Shown: positions 17,296 through 26,361 of the stretch, piece by piece
Numbering within the stretch: position 1 is the stretch's first letter
Layout of the letters: each line of letters starts with the position of its first letter
Assembly (NCBI RefSeq): GCF_001014615.2
Contig: NZ_LBCQ02000008.1
Span: 1 to 64,000 of the forward strand
DNA from: Aquamicrobium sp. LC103
GTDB taxonomy: Bacteria > Pseudomonadota > Alphaproteobacteria > Rhizobiales > Rhizobiaceae
Direction of reading: 5' to 3'
Length of the DNA stretch: 64,000 nt
Translations under genes and position numbers: made by a program
The notes under the pieces: generated by a model
What the model was told of the DNA's origin: nothing
The model's input: the letters and a program-made list of their open reading frames with translations, nothing else
The model's database searches: none

Positions 17296-18168
17296 ATGAA
17301 TCCCTCTCCTCGCCATGGGCAGATACTGAGCCTCTTGAAGGAGGACGGCACGATCAGCGTCAGCGCTCTGGCGGCCCGCTTGGGCGTTTCGTTGGAGACC
17401 GTGCGCCGGGACATCAAGCCACTGGCGGATCGCGGCGAAATCATTCGCATGCACGGCGCGATTGGCCTGCCTTCGGTGGTGGGTGAAGCGCCCTTCGAGA
17501 GGCGGATGCGTGAGAACAGACCTGCCAAGGAAGCGATCGCAAGGCTCGCCGCCTCGTCCATCCGCGACGGTGAATCGATCATGCTCGACACGGGCACCAC
17601 GACCAGTTTTCTCGCCCGTGCCCTGCTCGGGCACCGACAATTGATCGTGGTTACGAATTCTTCCGACATCGCGCGCACGCTCGCCACCGTCAACGGCAAC
17701 AAGGTTTACATGGCGGGCGGGGAGCTGCGCAGCGACAGCGGCGCCGCACTGGGCTTCTCGGCGATCGAGTTCATCAATCGCTTCAGCGTGGACCACGCGA
17801 TCATCTCGGCTGGTGGGATAAGCGCGGTCACAGGTGTGATGGACTACGAATTGGAAGAGGCGCAGTTTGGCCAAGCGGTGCTGGGTCGAGGGCGCCGCCG
17901 GGTGGTGGTCACGGACGCCTCCAAATTCGGCCAGAAGGGGCTCGTGCAGGTCTGCTCGCTCGCGCATGTGCATGAAATCGTGGTCGACCATGCTCCGCCC
18001 GAGGACCTCCGGGCGGCGCTGGATGCGGCTGAAGTGAGCGTGAAGATTGCAGGGGAAGAGCGCGATCGAGCGGTCGTCGAGCCGACCAGCTCTGCCTATC
18101 TTTCGGACGACCGTTTCACAGGAAGCGTCACGACGAAACAGGCACCGCCGTCCGGCGGGGATTCGTAG
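17296..18168 (+). CDS. DeoR/GlpR-family transcriptional regulator
   Basis: This is a 290-residue regulator. The N-terminal DeoR helix-turn-helix is at about 6-58 (TISVSALAARLGVSLETVRR). The C-terminal sensor domain has the usual marks: MLDTGTTTSFLARAL (about 96-110), VTNSSDIA, MAGGELR and VVTDASKFGQ. The family senses phosphorylated sugars or related metabolites. Being divergent from the kinase-like/flavoprotein/EutH operon, it probably controls it, and a phosphorylated amino alcohol would be a logical ligand. Its last 73 bases overlap, tail to tail, the end of the histidine kinase gene. Confidence 0.9.
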   Translation: MNPSPRHGQILSLLKEDGTISVSALAARLGVSLETVRRDIKPLADRGEIIRMHGAIGLPSVVGEAPFERRMRENRPAKEAIARLAASSIRDGESIMLDTGTTTSFLARALLGHRQLIVVTNSSDIARTLATVNGNKVYMAGGELRSDSGAALGFSAIEFINRFSVDHAIISAGGISAVTGVMDYELEEAQFGQAVLGRGRRRVVVTDASKFGQKGLVQVCSLAHVHEIVVDHAPPEDLRAALDAAEVSVKIAGEERDRAVVEPTSSAYLSDDRFTGSVTTKQAPPSGGDS

Positions 18169-19352
18169 CGGACAGCGCCGCCGTGACGCTCGGCGATCTG
18201 GCGCACCAGGGCCAGTCCCAGGCCCCAGCCGCCGGCGGCTTCCCCCCGCCCCGAAGGACGGTAGAACGGCTCGAAAACGCGGGCGCTCTCGCCGTTGGGG
18301 ATGCCCGAGCCGTGGTCGCGAACCGTCAATTCCACCCTGCCGTCTGCCCGTGCGACAGTGCATGAGACAGGCGGGCCGCCGTGGCGCAGCGCGTTCTGCA
18401 TGAGATTGCGAGCCAGCCTTCCGAGCAGGCGCGCATCGCCCATTACCGTGACGGGCGTGCCGGAAACCTCGACACCGTTGCGTGCCCCTTCTTCCGAAGC
18501 CAGCGCCAGGAGGTCAACCGGCTCGATCTCATCGAGCGTCTCGACATTGTCCAGCCTGCTCGCCAACAGGATCTCCTCGACCAGCATGTCCAGTTCGGCG
18601 AGATTGCGGATAATCTCCTCCTTGCGGCGTTCGTCCGGCGCCTCCTCGTAGAGGTCGATTGCCATGCGCAGACGCGCGAGAGGCGAGCGCAATTCATGAC
18701 TGGCATTGGCGAGCAGTGCGCGGTGCGACTTGATCAGTCGCTCGACATGATCGGCGGCCTTGTTGAAGCTCTTCGCGACCGTCGCGACCTCGTCGCTGCC
18801 TTTCGCCGGCACGCGGGCCACGAAATCGCCTCTCCCCCAGGCGTCCACGCCAACGCGCAGCTGCTCCAGCCTGCGGGTCAGGTGACGCACCACCGGATAG
18901 GCGGCGAGCCCGACGACGCCGGCGATCAGGGCAAGGTAGGCGAGCGGATTGCGGCCCGACGGACGGAAAGGCCACGCCATGCGCGCGGCCACCGCGCGGC
19001 CGTCGGGCAGTTCCGTGACCATCGTGTGAAGTTTGCCTTTGCCATGGCGCCAGGGGCGGGCGAGAACATCATGCGGGAGCGGTTGGCCGGCGCTGGCAAT
19101 CAATCCGCCATGCGGATCATACACCGCTATGTCGGCGTCGAAGGCCCGCGACAGCCGATCCAGCGTCGCCTCGACCGATTTCTGGTCCATGTCGGGCGGA
19201 ATAAGCGCTGCGACGAACCGGGCGCGTTGGCTCTGCCAGCCCGACTCCTCCTCGCCTTGCCCCAGCCACACGAACGCAGCGCTGGCGATGGCGACGGCGC
19301 CAAGGCTGGCGAGCAGCGTCAGGTAGATCTTCAGGAACAGTCGGCTGCGCAA
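18096..19352 (-). CDS. Sensor histidine kinase (Cpx-like)
   Basis: This 418-residue membrane sensor has one N-terminal membrane segment (about 7-28), a periplasmic region, and a second segment at about 140-160. A HAMP linker, the phosphoacceptor box ANASHELRSPLARLRMAIDL, N box NLMQNALRHGG, G1 DHGSGIP and G2 GGWGLGLALV follow. A TTG at 19352 opens the protein four bases after the response regulator stop, preceded by GAGAG. The frame continues upstream inside the regulator gene, but those residues are not signal-like. The order small LTXXQ protein, regulator, kinase suggests an envelope-stress or metal-responsive system. Confidence 0.9.
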   Translation of the reverse strand: MRSRLFLKIYLTLLASLGAVAIASAAFVWLGQGEEESGWQSQRARFVAALIPPDMDQKSVEATLDRLSRAFDADIAVYDPHGGLIASAGQPLPHDVLARPWRHGKGKLHTMVTELPDGRAVAARMAWPFRPSGRNPLAYLALIAGVVGLAAYPVVRHLTRRLEQLRVGVDAWGRGDFVARVPAKGSDEVATVAKSFNKAADHVERLIKSHRALLANASHELRSPLARLRMAIDLYEEAPDERRKEEIIRNLAELDMLVEEILLASRLDNVETLDEIEPVDLLALASEEGARNGVEVSGTPVTVMGDARLLGRLARNLMQNALRHGGPPVSCTVARADGRVELTVRDHGSGIPNGESARVFEPFYRPSGRGEAAGGWGLGLALVRQIAERHGGAVRYESPPDGGACFVVTLPVKRSSER

Positions 19353-19356
19353 CGCT

Positions 19357-20055
19357 TTATCTCTCGTCGTCTTGGAAACGGGCGAAGACGTAGCCCGCGC
19401 CGCGGACGGTAACGATACGCTTCGGATGCCTTGGGTCGGTCTCGATGGCTGCCCTGATGCGCGAGACGTGGACGTCAATGGAACGATCGAACGCATCCAG
19501 CTCCGCGCCCTTGACCGCGTCCATCAACCGTTCGCGTGACAGCGTGCGGCCGGCATTTTCGGCAAGCGTCACGAGCAAGTCGAACTGGTAGCTGGTCAGC
19601 GCGCATTCGCGGCCATCGATCCTGGCCGAGCGTGATCCCGGATCGATCTCCAGCAGTCCGAAGCGCAGGACGCGTGAGATCGCCGCGCCACCATTGCGAC
19701 GACGCAGGATCGCCTTCAGCCGGGCCAGCAGCTCGCGCGGATTAAAAGGTTTGGGCAGATAGTCGTCCGCTCCGAGCTCCAGCCCGACGATGCGGTCTGT
19801 CTCCTCGCCTTTGGCGGTGAGCATCAGGATCGGTACATCCGAGACCACACGCATGCGCCGGCAGGTCTCGAAGCCGTCGAGATCCGGCAGCATGATGTCG
19901 AGGATCACGATGTCCGGCGCATGACGGTGGAGGTCGGCGAGACCTGCCGTGGCCGTCGGCGCGGTATGGACGGTGTAGCCGTTCGCGGAGAGATAGTCGG
20001 CAAGCATGGCGGACAGGCGCGTGTCGTCGTCAACAATCAAGACCCGTCCTGCCAT
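19357..20055 (-). CDS. OmpR-family response regulator (CpxR-like)
   Basis: This is a 232-residue regulator. The receiver domain (1-120) has the acidic pair DDD at 9-11, phosphoacceptor D53 in ILDIMLPD and the conserved Lys in LPKPF. The C-terminal winged helix (about 130-228) has LTSYQFDLLVTLAENAGRTL and VHVSRIRAAIE, ending in RGAGYVF. It is 36 bases downstream of the Spy/CpxP-like gene and directly upstream of the kinase, so the three genes form one operon. A GTAAA-N5-GTAAA element, the CpxR consensus, lies upstream of the operon. Confidence 0.93.
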   Translation of the reverse strand: MAGRVLIVDDDTRLSAMLADYLSANGYTVHTAPTATAGLADLHRHAPDIVILDIMLPDLDGFETCRRMRVVSDVPILMLTAKGEETDRIVGLELGADDYLPKPFNPRELLARLKAILRRRNGGAAISRVLRFGLLEIDPGSRSARIDGRECALTSYQFDLLVTLAENAGRTLSRERLMDAVKGAELDAFDRSIDVHVSRIRAAIETDPRHPKRIVTVRGAGYVFARFQDDER

Positions 20056-20091
20056 TCTTGCACTCCGTTCAGCCGTCTGGCCGCCTCGATC

Positions 20092-20637
20092 TTACCACCG
20101 GCCGCGCCCGCGCCGCTCATTCAAATGCTCGGCAAGCTTGGCGCGCTGCTCTGGTGTCAGCACTTCGGCCGCGTCGAGGAGCGCGGTCGTCATCTTGCGC
20201 GAAGCCTCGTCGATGGCCGCGATACGTTCGCTGCGCAGTTTCTCGGCGGCGGCATGGTCGATGGTCGGCGCGCCGAGGAGTTTGATAACCTCCTCACGCG
20301 TCTCGCGGAAGTCCCGGAAAGTGGGGCCGATCTCGTCGCGTGCCTTGTCGATGATTTCCCAAAGCTTGTCTTCCTGCTCGGACGTCGCGTCGAGTTCGTC
20401 GAGCACTGAGCCAATCCGGTGTCCCATAAAGCCGCCGCCTCCCATGTGCGCCTGCATCATGTGGCCGCCCATGCCGAAACGACCCATGCCGAAATCGTCG
20501 CCGCGCGCGACTACAAGACCGCCGGCACCGACAACCGCGACGGCTGCGAGCCCGCCGATCGCGGCGCGGCGCCCCCATCCTTTCGAAGCGGGCTCGGTGG
20601 CGGTCTGGCTCGCCAGATCCTTGTCCTCGTTTTCCAT
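20092..20637 (-). CDS. Spy/CpxP-like periplasmic LTXXQ-type protein
   Basis: This is a 181-residue protein. After a polar N-terminus of about 24 residues there is one hydrophobic segment (about 25-45) that would act as an anchor or signal. A Met/Gly/His-rich stretch follows (about 48-75, FGMGRFGMGGHMMQAHMGG). The C-terminal half is helical and charged, with the family motif LTPEQRAKL at about 160-168. Spy and CpxP proteins are periplasmic chaperones or sensor modulators. The Met/His-rich part could bind copper or other metals. It is the first gene of the operon with the response regulator and kinase, so it is likely both a target and a feedback modulator. Confidence 0.8.
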   Translation of the reverse strand: MENEDKDLASQTATEPASKGWGRRAAIGGLAAVAVVGAGGLVVARGDDFGMGRFGMGGHMMQAHMGGGGFMGHRIGSVLDELDATSEQEDKLWEIIDKARDEIGPTFRDFRETREEVIKLLGAPTIDHAAAEKLRSERIAAIDEASRKMTTALLDAAEVLTPEQRAKLAEHLNERRGRGRW

Positions 20638-20717
20638 GGATTATCTCCTTTCACACCGCAGCATCTCTGCAGCGGAGGAAAGCTAGCAAGGCGAGGTTTC
20701 ACGCGTTCGGGGCAAAT

Positions 20718-20732
20718 GTAAAGAAATGTAAA
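20718..20732. promoter_or_regulatory. CpxR-type box upstream of the Cpx-like operon
   Basis: GTAAA-GAAAT-GTAAA matches the enterobacterial CpxR consensus GTAAA-N5-GTAAA exactly. It is part of a longer tandem repeat, AAATGTAAAG twice at 20714-20733 with a 10-base period, as expected for an OmpR-family dimer. It lies about 80 bases upstream of the first gene of the operon, which suggests autoregulation. Confidence 0.6.
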
Positions 20733-20889
20733 GGCGGGGCGACGCTAAGGGGGTGGAGAATGCGAAGGCCTGCAATCGGGGCCCCTGACGTCGGGCACTC
20801 CCCTCGGTAAGGAAGCAGGGATTTTACGCGCAGCCGTTGCCGCCAATCTCTGCGGAAGGCGAAAGCTCAAGCGGGTTTCGCCGTGTCTG

Positions 20890-22293
20890 TCACGCGCTGC
20901 GAAGGGGATGCAGTGTGCGTTCGTGGGTTGCGGCGTTCCAAATGGCCGCATATTCGATCCAGGATGCTTGGGCGGCAGTGGAGCGCTCCCCAAGGGGTAC
21001 TAGGCTTTTTGTCGGTTCCGTCGCCAGCAGGGCCGCTCCGATGCTCGCACCCGTGGCCTGCGAAGATTGCGCGACGACCGGCCGTCTCGTCGCGGCGTTC
21101 AGCATGCGCAGGAACAGCGTATTGGAGGCTAAAGGCCCCTCGATGACGATGTCGCCGCGCGCTCCGATCAGTTCGAGGCAAGTCGCGGTCATCATCGCCA
21201 GATAGAAGGAGGCGGCAACGATGCGCTCTCCCGGCATGGCGGTCTCGACGGTCCAGCTTGCTTCGATGCTCGGAAACGGACCGCAACCCCTCAGCACCGA
21301 TGGCAGGATCGCGACGCCGCGTGCCAGCACGGCCTCCACATCGCGCTCGCTCCATTCTTCGTCGAGACCGGCGGTGAGCATCTCATATTCCCGGCCGCCC
21401 ATGAAACGCGCGGACGGTACCGGCGCCCCGAGCGCGCTGACGTTGACCAGCGTGTCGCGTTTGCAATCGAGCTGCACGTTCTCGCCACCCATCGCCATGG
21501 AGACAACCCATGTGCCGGTCGAGACGACTGAAAAGGGTTGCGGCCGCGTCAGGAGATGCGGCAGCAGGGAAGCGTTTGAATCGTGAATGCCGCAAAATAC
21601 GGGTGTTTCGGGATCGAGCCCGGTCGTTGCGGCGAGCTGAGGCAGGATGGGTCCGAGCGCCGACCGTGCCGGGCGGATCGGCGCGAAACGGGCGCGCCAG
21701 CCCATGCGGTCGACCAGCGAGGAATAGTCGCTGCGCGCCGGCGCCCAAAGATCCGTATGGCAGCCGAGCGAGGTGACCTCGCTGGCCGCGACGCCGGTCA
21801 GGCGATGACCCCAATATTGAGGATAGGTGAGGATTGAGGACGTCTCGGAAAACGCTTCCGGAAAAGACCGTTCCAGCCAGAAGAGCTGCGCGCCGAGATT
21901 GAGGCCCTGCGGTAGCGGCGGCGATCCGGTCTCCTCGAAGTCCGCGCTGCGCGCCTCGTAGTCGCCGCGAAGCCGGTCCGGCCCGTCATGCTCGTAGTCG
22001 AGCACGGGAAGTGCCAGCGAGCCGTCGGAGCACAGCAGTGCGGCGGTCGCGCCGTGCGTGGTCGTGGAGATCGCATCGACCTTATGCTCGCGCGCGAAGC
22101 AGGCGAGGCCGTCGAGGATGAAGGTCCAGAGCCGTTCGACGTCGTGATGCGGGTAGGGGGCCTCGCTCACCGGCCGATTGGCGATCCTGCGGGCGTCGAT
22201 CTCGGTCAGCGTTTCGAGATCGACGAGCACGACCTTGGCGTTCGTCTTGCCGATATCGATGACCGCGACCTTGCGCATTCCTGCCGCCGTCAT
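20890..22293 (-). CDS. rhaK: Rhamnulokinase-type FGGY carbohydrate kinase RhaK
   Basis: This is a 467-residue FGGY-family kinase. The ATP-binding phosphate-1 motif [15 protein letters not shown] is at about 10-24, [11 protein letters not shown] follows at about 77-87, and [11 protein letters not shown] and the [10 protein letters not shown] stretch come later. In the Rhizobium rhamnose locus this kinase phosphorylates rhamnulose and is also reported to be needed for rhamnose transport. The ATG at 22293 overlaps the stop of the mutarotase gene (ATGA). A second ATG at 22278 is preceded closely by AGGA and is a possible alternative. It is the last gene of the rhaRSTPQUK operon. Confidence 0.88.
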   Translation of the reverse strand: MTAAGMRKVAVIDIGKTNAKVVLVDLETLTEIDARRIANRPVSEAPYPHHDVERLWTFILDGLACFAREHKVDAISTTTHGATAALLCSDGSLALPVLDYEHDGPDRLRGDYEARSADFEETGSPPLPQGLNLGAQLFWLERSFPEAFSETSSILTYPQYWGHRLTGVAASEVTSLGCHTDLWAPARSDYSSLVDRMGWRARFAPIRPARSALGPILPQLAATTGLDPETPVFCGIHDSNASLLPHLLTRPQPFSVVSTGTWVVSMAMGGENVQLDCKRDTLVNVSALGAPVPSARFMGGREYEMLTAGLDEEWSERDVEAVLARGVAILPSVLRGCGPFPSIEASWTVETAMPGERIVAASFYLAMMTATCLELIGARGDIVIEGPLASNTLFLRMLNAATRRPVVAQSSQATGASIGAALLATEPTKSLVPLGERSTAAQASWIEYAAIWNAATHERTLHPLRSA

Positions 22294-22607
22294 CGCATGT
22301 GGAAGAGGGTTTCGAGCGGCATGGCGACCGGTTCGTTGTCGGCACCGGTTTCCATGATGTCCGCCATGTGCGCCCACCAGCGCTTTATGACCGGATCGTT
22401 CGGCAAATCGTCCATGCCGTGGCCGTCGGTGCGCCAGAGCACGCCGAAGAGTGTGTCGGTCTCGGCGTCGAGATGGATTGAATAGTCGGAAATCCCCGCT
22501 TGCCTGAGCAGGGCGACGAGTTCCGGCCAGATCTGGTCGTGGCGGCGCTTGTACTCCTCCCGCATGCCGGGATTGAGCTTCATCCTGAACGCGTATTTCT
22601 CCGGCAT
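22290..22607 (-). CDS. rhaU: L-rhamnose mutarotase RhaU (RhaM)
   Basis: This 105-residue protein has the standard length of L-rhamnose mutarotases. Visible family marks are [20 protein letters not shown] (about 5-24), [20 protein letters not shown] (about 26-45) and the C-terminal [18 protein letters not shown]. It interconverts the alpha and beta anomers of L-rhamnose to feed the isomerase. Its ATG overlaps the stop of rhaQ and its stop overlaps rhaK, so the genes are translationally coupled. Confidence 0.92.
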   Translation of the reverse strand: MPEKYAFRMKLNPGMREEYKRRHDQIWPELVALLRQAGISDYSIHLDAETDTLFGVLWRTDGHGMDDLPNDPVIKRWWAHMADIMETGADNEPVAMPLETLFHMR

Positions 22608-23614
22608 CAGGCGCCCTGCCTTTCCCTTAACCTGCGCCAAAGGATCGGCAGCGCGATGACCGTGATGAGAAGCAGGCCGATGAAGATCGACATGACGATC
22701 CCCGGCACATTGAGCAGGCCGAGCCCGAAGGTGACCAGCCCCATGATGATCGCCGCAAGGACGACGCCGGCGATTGAGCCGGAACCGCCGAGGATCGAGA
22801 CGCCGCCAAGCACGACCATCGTGATGACTTCGAGCTCGTAGCCTTGGGCGATTGACGGCCGGGTCGAGCCCAGCCGGGAGGTAAGCAGCACGGAGGCGAC
22901 GCCGGCCATCAGCCCGGTCAGGCAGAACAGGATGAACTTGATGCGCTCCACGCGCACGCCGGAGAAGGTGGCGGCGACCGGATTGTTGCCGATGGCGAAG
23001 ACCATCCGGCCGAAGCTGGTGCGATGCAGCAGGAACCAGAACAGGAGCGCCATTATAACGAAGAGCACGATCTCGAACGAGATCACCCACCAGACATAAC
23101 CCTGCCCGAAGAAGGCGAAGCTTGCCGGATATCCGCGGTAGGCCTGGTCACCCAGGATGATGTAGGCGATCCCGCGGAAGAGGCTCATCGTGCCGATGGT
23201 CACCACGATCGACGGGAGGCCTAGTTTCGTGACCAGCAGTCCGTTGAAGGCGCCGCAGGCAAGGCCCACGCCGAGCCCGATCAGCACCAGCCCGGGCGTG
23301 TCGACGCCCGCCTGCACCGCCATGCCCATGATGGTGGAGGAAAGCGCGATGATGGCGGCAACCGAAAGATCGATCTCGCCGGCGATGATCAAGAGCGCCA
23401 TGGCGAGCGCGATCAGTCCTTTTTCGACGAAATTGAAGGTCAGATCCGAGAGCGACCAGGCATTTAGGAAATAGGGCGAGGCGAGGCTGTTGAGAGCGAA
23501 GATCGCGACCGCCACCAATATCAGCAGCGTTTCCCAACTGAAGAGCGCCGAGCGCAGGGGATTGTCCAGCCGATCGGGGATATGGCGATTGTGCGCAAGT
23601 TCCGTGGTGCTCAT
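22607..23614 (-). CDS. rhaQ: Rhamnose ABC transporter permease RhaQ
   Basis: This is a 335-residue BPD_transp_2-type permease of the ribose/rhamnose family with about nine to ten membrane segments. Typical marks are [20 protein letters not shown] (about 77-96), [20 protein letters not shown] and the late [19 protein letters not shown]. The ATG at 23614 overlaps the end of rhaP by four bases. It partners RhaP in the membrane. Confidence 0.92.
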   Translation of the reverse strand: MSTTELAHNRHIPDRLDNPLRSALFSWETLLILVAVAIFALNSLASPYFLNAWSLSDLTFNFVEKGLIALAMALLIIAGEIDLSVAAIIALSSTIMGMAVQAGVDTPGLVLIGLGVGLACGAFNGLLVTKLGLPSIVVTIGTMSLFRGIAYIILGDQAYRGYPASFAFFGQGYVWWVISFEIVLFVIMALLFWFLLHRTSFGRMVFAIGNNPVAATFSGVRVERIKFILFCLTGLMAGVASVLLTSRLGSTRPSIAQGYELEVITMVVLGGVSILGGSGSIAGVVLAAIIMGLVTFGLGLLNVPGIVMSIFIGLLLITVIALPILWRRLRERQGA

Positions 23615-24600
23615 GCGGCCGCCGCTTTCTTCAGGATGATGCGGCCTTGCCGCCGCTCGCCGCGCGCGTTGAGGACGACGGCCAATATGATCGCGCCGCC
23701 CGAAATCGCCATCTGCCAGAAAGGCGAGACGTTCACGACGGGAAGCGCGCTGCCGATGATGCCGAGAAAGAGCGCGCCCAGCACCGCGCCGGCGACGCTG
23801 CCCAGGCCTCCGGCGATCGAAACGCCGCCGATGACGCAGGCGGCGATGATCGAAAGCTCGTAGCCGTTGGCGACCTCGGTGGAGGCGATCACGTAGCGCG
23901 AGACCCAAAGATAGCCGCAGAGGCCGGCGACCAGTCCTGAAATGCAGAAGGCGAGGAATTTGGTTCGCCCGACATCGATGCCGGCATAGACGGAGGCGGT
24001 CGGATTGACGCCGACGGCATAGACGGAGCGACCGAAGGGCGTTCGCGTCATGATTACATAGAAGAGCGCGATCGCGCAGATCGCGAACCAGGATAGAATC
24101 GGCAGCCCGAGAAAGGCGCTGCGCTGGAGCGCGATGAAGGCGGGACTCATCCTGTCGGCGTTCACCCATGCGCCGCCCGAGAGAACGAAGGTTGCGCCGC
24201 GGAACACGGTCAGCGTGCCGAGCGTCACGACGATCGGCGGAATGCCCAGCTTCCAGACCAGGATACCGTTGAAGGCGCCGAGCGCCGCGCCGACGAACAT
24301 TGCCGTGAGAATGAGCACCGGAACGGGGATCGCCGGAAATGCCGCATTGGTCATTGCCACCAACATCCCGGTGAAGGCGAGGTTGGACGCCATCGAAAGA
24401 TCGATTGAGCGGGTCAGGATCACCACCATCTGGCCGAGCGCCAGTATGATCAGGATCGAGGTATCGTTGAAAACGGTCAGGAGATTGCCGAGGCGGGCGA
24501 AGGCGGGAAAGCGCATCGCGATCAATCCGACAAGCAGCGCGATGGCGGCGGCGAGCCAGATCTCGCGGTGCTTCAGGATTCTGTTCGGCAGCGAATTCAT
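23611..24600 (-). CDS. rhaP: Rhamnose ABC transporter permease RhaP
   Basis: This is a 329-residue permease homologous to RhaQ, with ILTRSIDLSMASNLAFTGML (about 61-80), GAFNGILVWKLGIPPIVVTL and CVIGGVSIAGGLGSVAGAVL. RhaP and RhaQ are expected to form the heterodimeric channel. A gap of 151 bases separates it from rhaT, larger than elsewhere in the operon, and the gap contains small hairpins. Confidence 0.92.
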   Translation of the reverse strand: MNSLPNRILKHREIWLAAAIALLVGLIAMRFPAFARLGNLLTVFNDTSILIILALGQMVVILTRSIDLSMASNLAFTGMLVAMTNAAFPAIPVPVLILTAMFVGAALGAFNGILVWKLGIPPIVVTLGTLTVFRGATFVLSGGAWVNADRMSPAFIALQRSAFLGLPILSWFAICAIALFYVIMTRTPFGRSVYAVGVNPTASVYAGIDVGRTKFLAFCISGLVAGLCGYLWVSRYVIASTEVANGYELSIIAACVIGGVSIAGGLGSVAGAVLGALFLGIIGSALPVVNVSPFWQMAISGGAIILAVVLNARGERRQGRIILKKAAAA

Positions 24601-24751
24601 TGTTCCCCCTTACCGGCTTGCCGCGCTTGCCACCTCTCCACACGGAAGAGGTGAGAGCCGACACCGCAGCCGGAATTTCTCTGCCCGCCGGGGAGGGCTG
24701 GCCGCCGCAGCGGCCGGGTATGGAGGTAATGAAACGCGCCGTTCATCGGTC
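24601..24751. other. Intercistronic spacer in the rha operon with small hairpins
   Basis: This 151-base gap between rhaT and rhaP includes the perfect stem ACCTCT/AGAGGT at about 24630-24651 and GC-rich blocks around 24690-24715. Its make-up resembles the short hairpin-rich intergenic elements common in rhizobial genomes. No coding sequence is seen. Confidence 0.35.
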
Positions 24752-26296
24752 TCATGCCGCAATCCCAGCCGCCAGCCGCACGAGCGTCTCGGCGTCGAGC
24801 CCCTTGTTCTCCCGGATGGAAACGATCCGTCCCTCGCGCATGACGACCACGCGGTCCGACATGCCGAGGATTTCCGGCAGTTCCGACGAAACCATGATCA
24901 CGGAGAGCCCTTCGGCCACGAGTTCCGCCATGAAGCCGTGCACGGCGGCCTTGGAGCCGATGTCTATGCCCTTGGTCGGCTCGTCGAGAATGATCACCTT
25001 CGGCCTGGTCGCCAGCCATTTCGCGATCACGACCTTCTGCTGATTGCCGCCCGAAAGCGTGCCGACGTCCTGGCTGAGCGAGGAGGCGCGCAGGTCGAGC
25101 CGTTCGGTGTAGCGGCGTGCGAGCTGGAACTCGCTTGCAAGCTTCAGCACGCCGAATTCCGAGGTCCGTTTGAGTGAGGGCAGCGAAACGTTCTGGAAGA
25201 TCGGCAGGCCGATGACGACGCCCTGCCGGCCGCGTTCTTCCGGCACATAGGCGATGCCGGCTGCCACCGTGTCGGCGGCCGATCTCGAAGCGATCGCCTT
25301 GCCGTCGAGCGAAATGGTGCCTTTGCTGGTGCGTGTCATGCCGGCGATTGCCTGCATCAGTTCGCTGCGTCCGGCACCGACCAGACCGTAGAAGCCCAGG
25401 ATCTCGCCCTTGCGCAGTTCGAAGGAGATGTCGTCGAACTCGGTCGGATGCGACAGGGTGGAAACGGAGAGCAGGGGCGCGCCGATCGTCGGGTGCCGCT
25501 CGGGGAAGATGTGGTCGACGGCGCGGCCGACCATCATCTTGACGATCTCGTTTTGGCTGGTGCCTGCGAGCATGCCTTCGCCGACCATCTCGCCGTCGCG
25601 GAAGACGGTATAGCGGTCGGCGATGCGGTAGATCTCATCGAATTTGTGGCTGATGAACAGGATTGCCTTGTCTTGGCTCTTCAGGAATTCGATCAGCAGG
25701 AAGAGCTCCTCGATCTCCTTGGCGGAAAGGGCAGCCGTCGGTTCGTCCATGATGACGATACGCGCATCGATCGACATGGCGCGTCCGACGGCCACGAGAT
25801 GCTTGTTGGCGATGCCGAGCTCGCGCAGGCGCGTATCGGGATCGATATGTGATGCGCCCATTGCTTCGAGCACCTCGCGGGCATCGCGCCGCATCCGTGA
25901 CCAGTCGATGAGGCCGAAACGGGTGCGCGGCGCGTGGCCGAGAAATATGTTTTCCGCCACGCTCAAATCGTCGAACAGCACCGTTTCCTGATGGATCGCG
26001 CTGATGCCGTGCACGAAGGCGGAATGCGCGGCCGGCAGGCTCACGCCCTCGCCGTCGATCGCGATCTCGCCCTCGTCCGGCTGATAGATGCCGGTCATGA
26101 TCTTGACCAGAGTCGACTTGCCGGCGCCGTTTTCGCCGATCAAGGCGGTGACTTGCCCGGGATAGAGGGAAAGCGCCACCTTGTTGAGCGCGCGTACGCC
26201 GGGAAAGCTCTTGCTGATGCCCGACAAGGAAAAGCGAGGCGAAGCCTGCCTGGTCTCTTCTGGCAATTGCTCTCTTCGGATGGTGGTGTGCATCAT
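24752..26296 (-). CDS. rhaT: Rhamnose ABC transporter ATP-binding protein RhaT (two nucleotide domains)
   Basis: This is a 514-residue sugar-ABC ATPase with two tandem domains. The first has Walker A GENGAGKST, a modified signature LGIANKHLVAVGRAM, Walker B IVIMDEPTAAL and switch His in FISHKFDEI. The second has a degenerate Walker A (GLVGAGRSELMQ), signature LSGGNQQKVVIAKWL and Walker B IILDEPTKGID. This asymmetry is normal for the RbsA-like family. Start codons at 26296 and 26293 are both possible. It is the only ATPase of the rhamnose importer. Confidence 0.93.
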   Translation of the reverse strand: MMHTTIRREQLPEETRQASPRFSLSGISKSFPGVRALNKVALSLYPGQVTALIGENGAGKSTLVKIMTGIYQPDEGEIAIDGEGVSLPAAHSAFVHGISAIHQETVLFDDLSVAENIFLGHAPRTRFGLIDWSRMRRDAREVLEAMGASHIDPDTRLRELGIANKHLVAVGRAMSIDARIVIMDEPTAALSAKEIEELFLLIEFLKSQDKAILFISHKFDEIYRIADRYTVFRDGEMVGEGMLAGTSQNEIVKMMVGRAVDHIFPERHPTIGAPLLSVSTLSHPTEFDDISFELRKGEILGFYGLVGAGRSELMQAIAGMTRTSKGTISLDGKAIASRSAADTVAAGIAYVPEERGRQGVVIGLPIFQNVSLPSLKRTSEFGVLKLASEFQLARRYTERLDLRASSLSQDVGTLSGGNQQKVVIAKWLATRPKVIILDEPTKGIDIGSKAAVHGFMAELVAEGLSVIMVSSELPEILGMSDRVVVMREGRIVSIRENKGLDAETLVRLAAGIAA

Positions 26297-26325
26297 TTTC
26301 GGCTCTGCGATTGCCGGGCAGATAA

Positions 26326-26353
26326 GCCGGCGGCAGGGTGGGCGGCCGCCGGC
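26326..26353 (-). promoter_or_regulatory. Intercistronic hairpin between rhaS and rhaT
   Basis: GCCGGCGGC (26326-26334) and GCCGCCGGC (26345-26353) form a perfect nine-pair stem with a ten-base loop just after the rhaS stop. There is no T-run, so it may protect rhaS mRNA and lower expression of downstream genes. Confidence 0.5.
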
Positions 26354-26361
26354 AACCAGGG

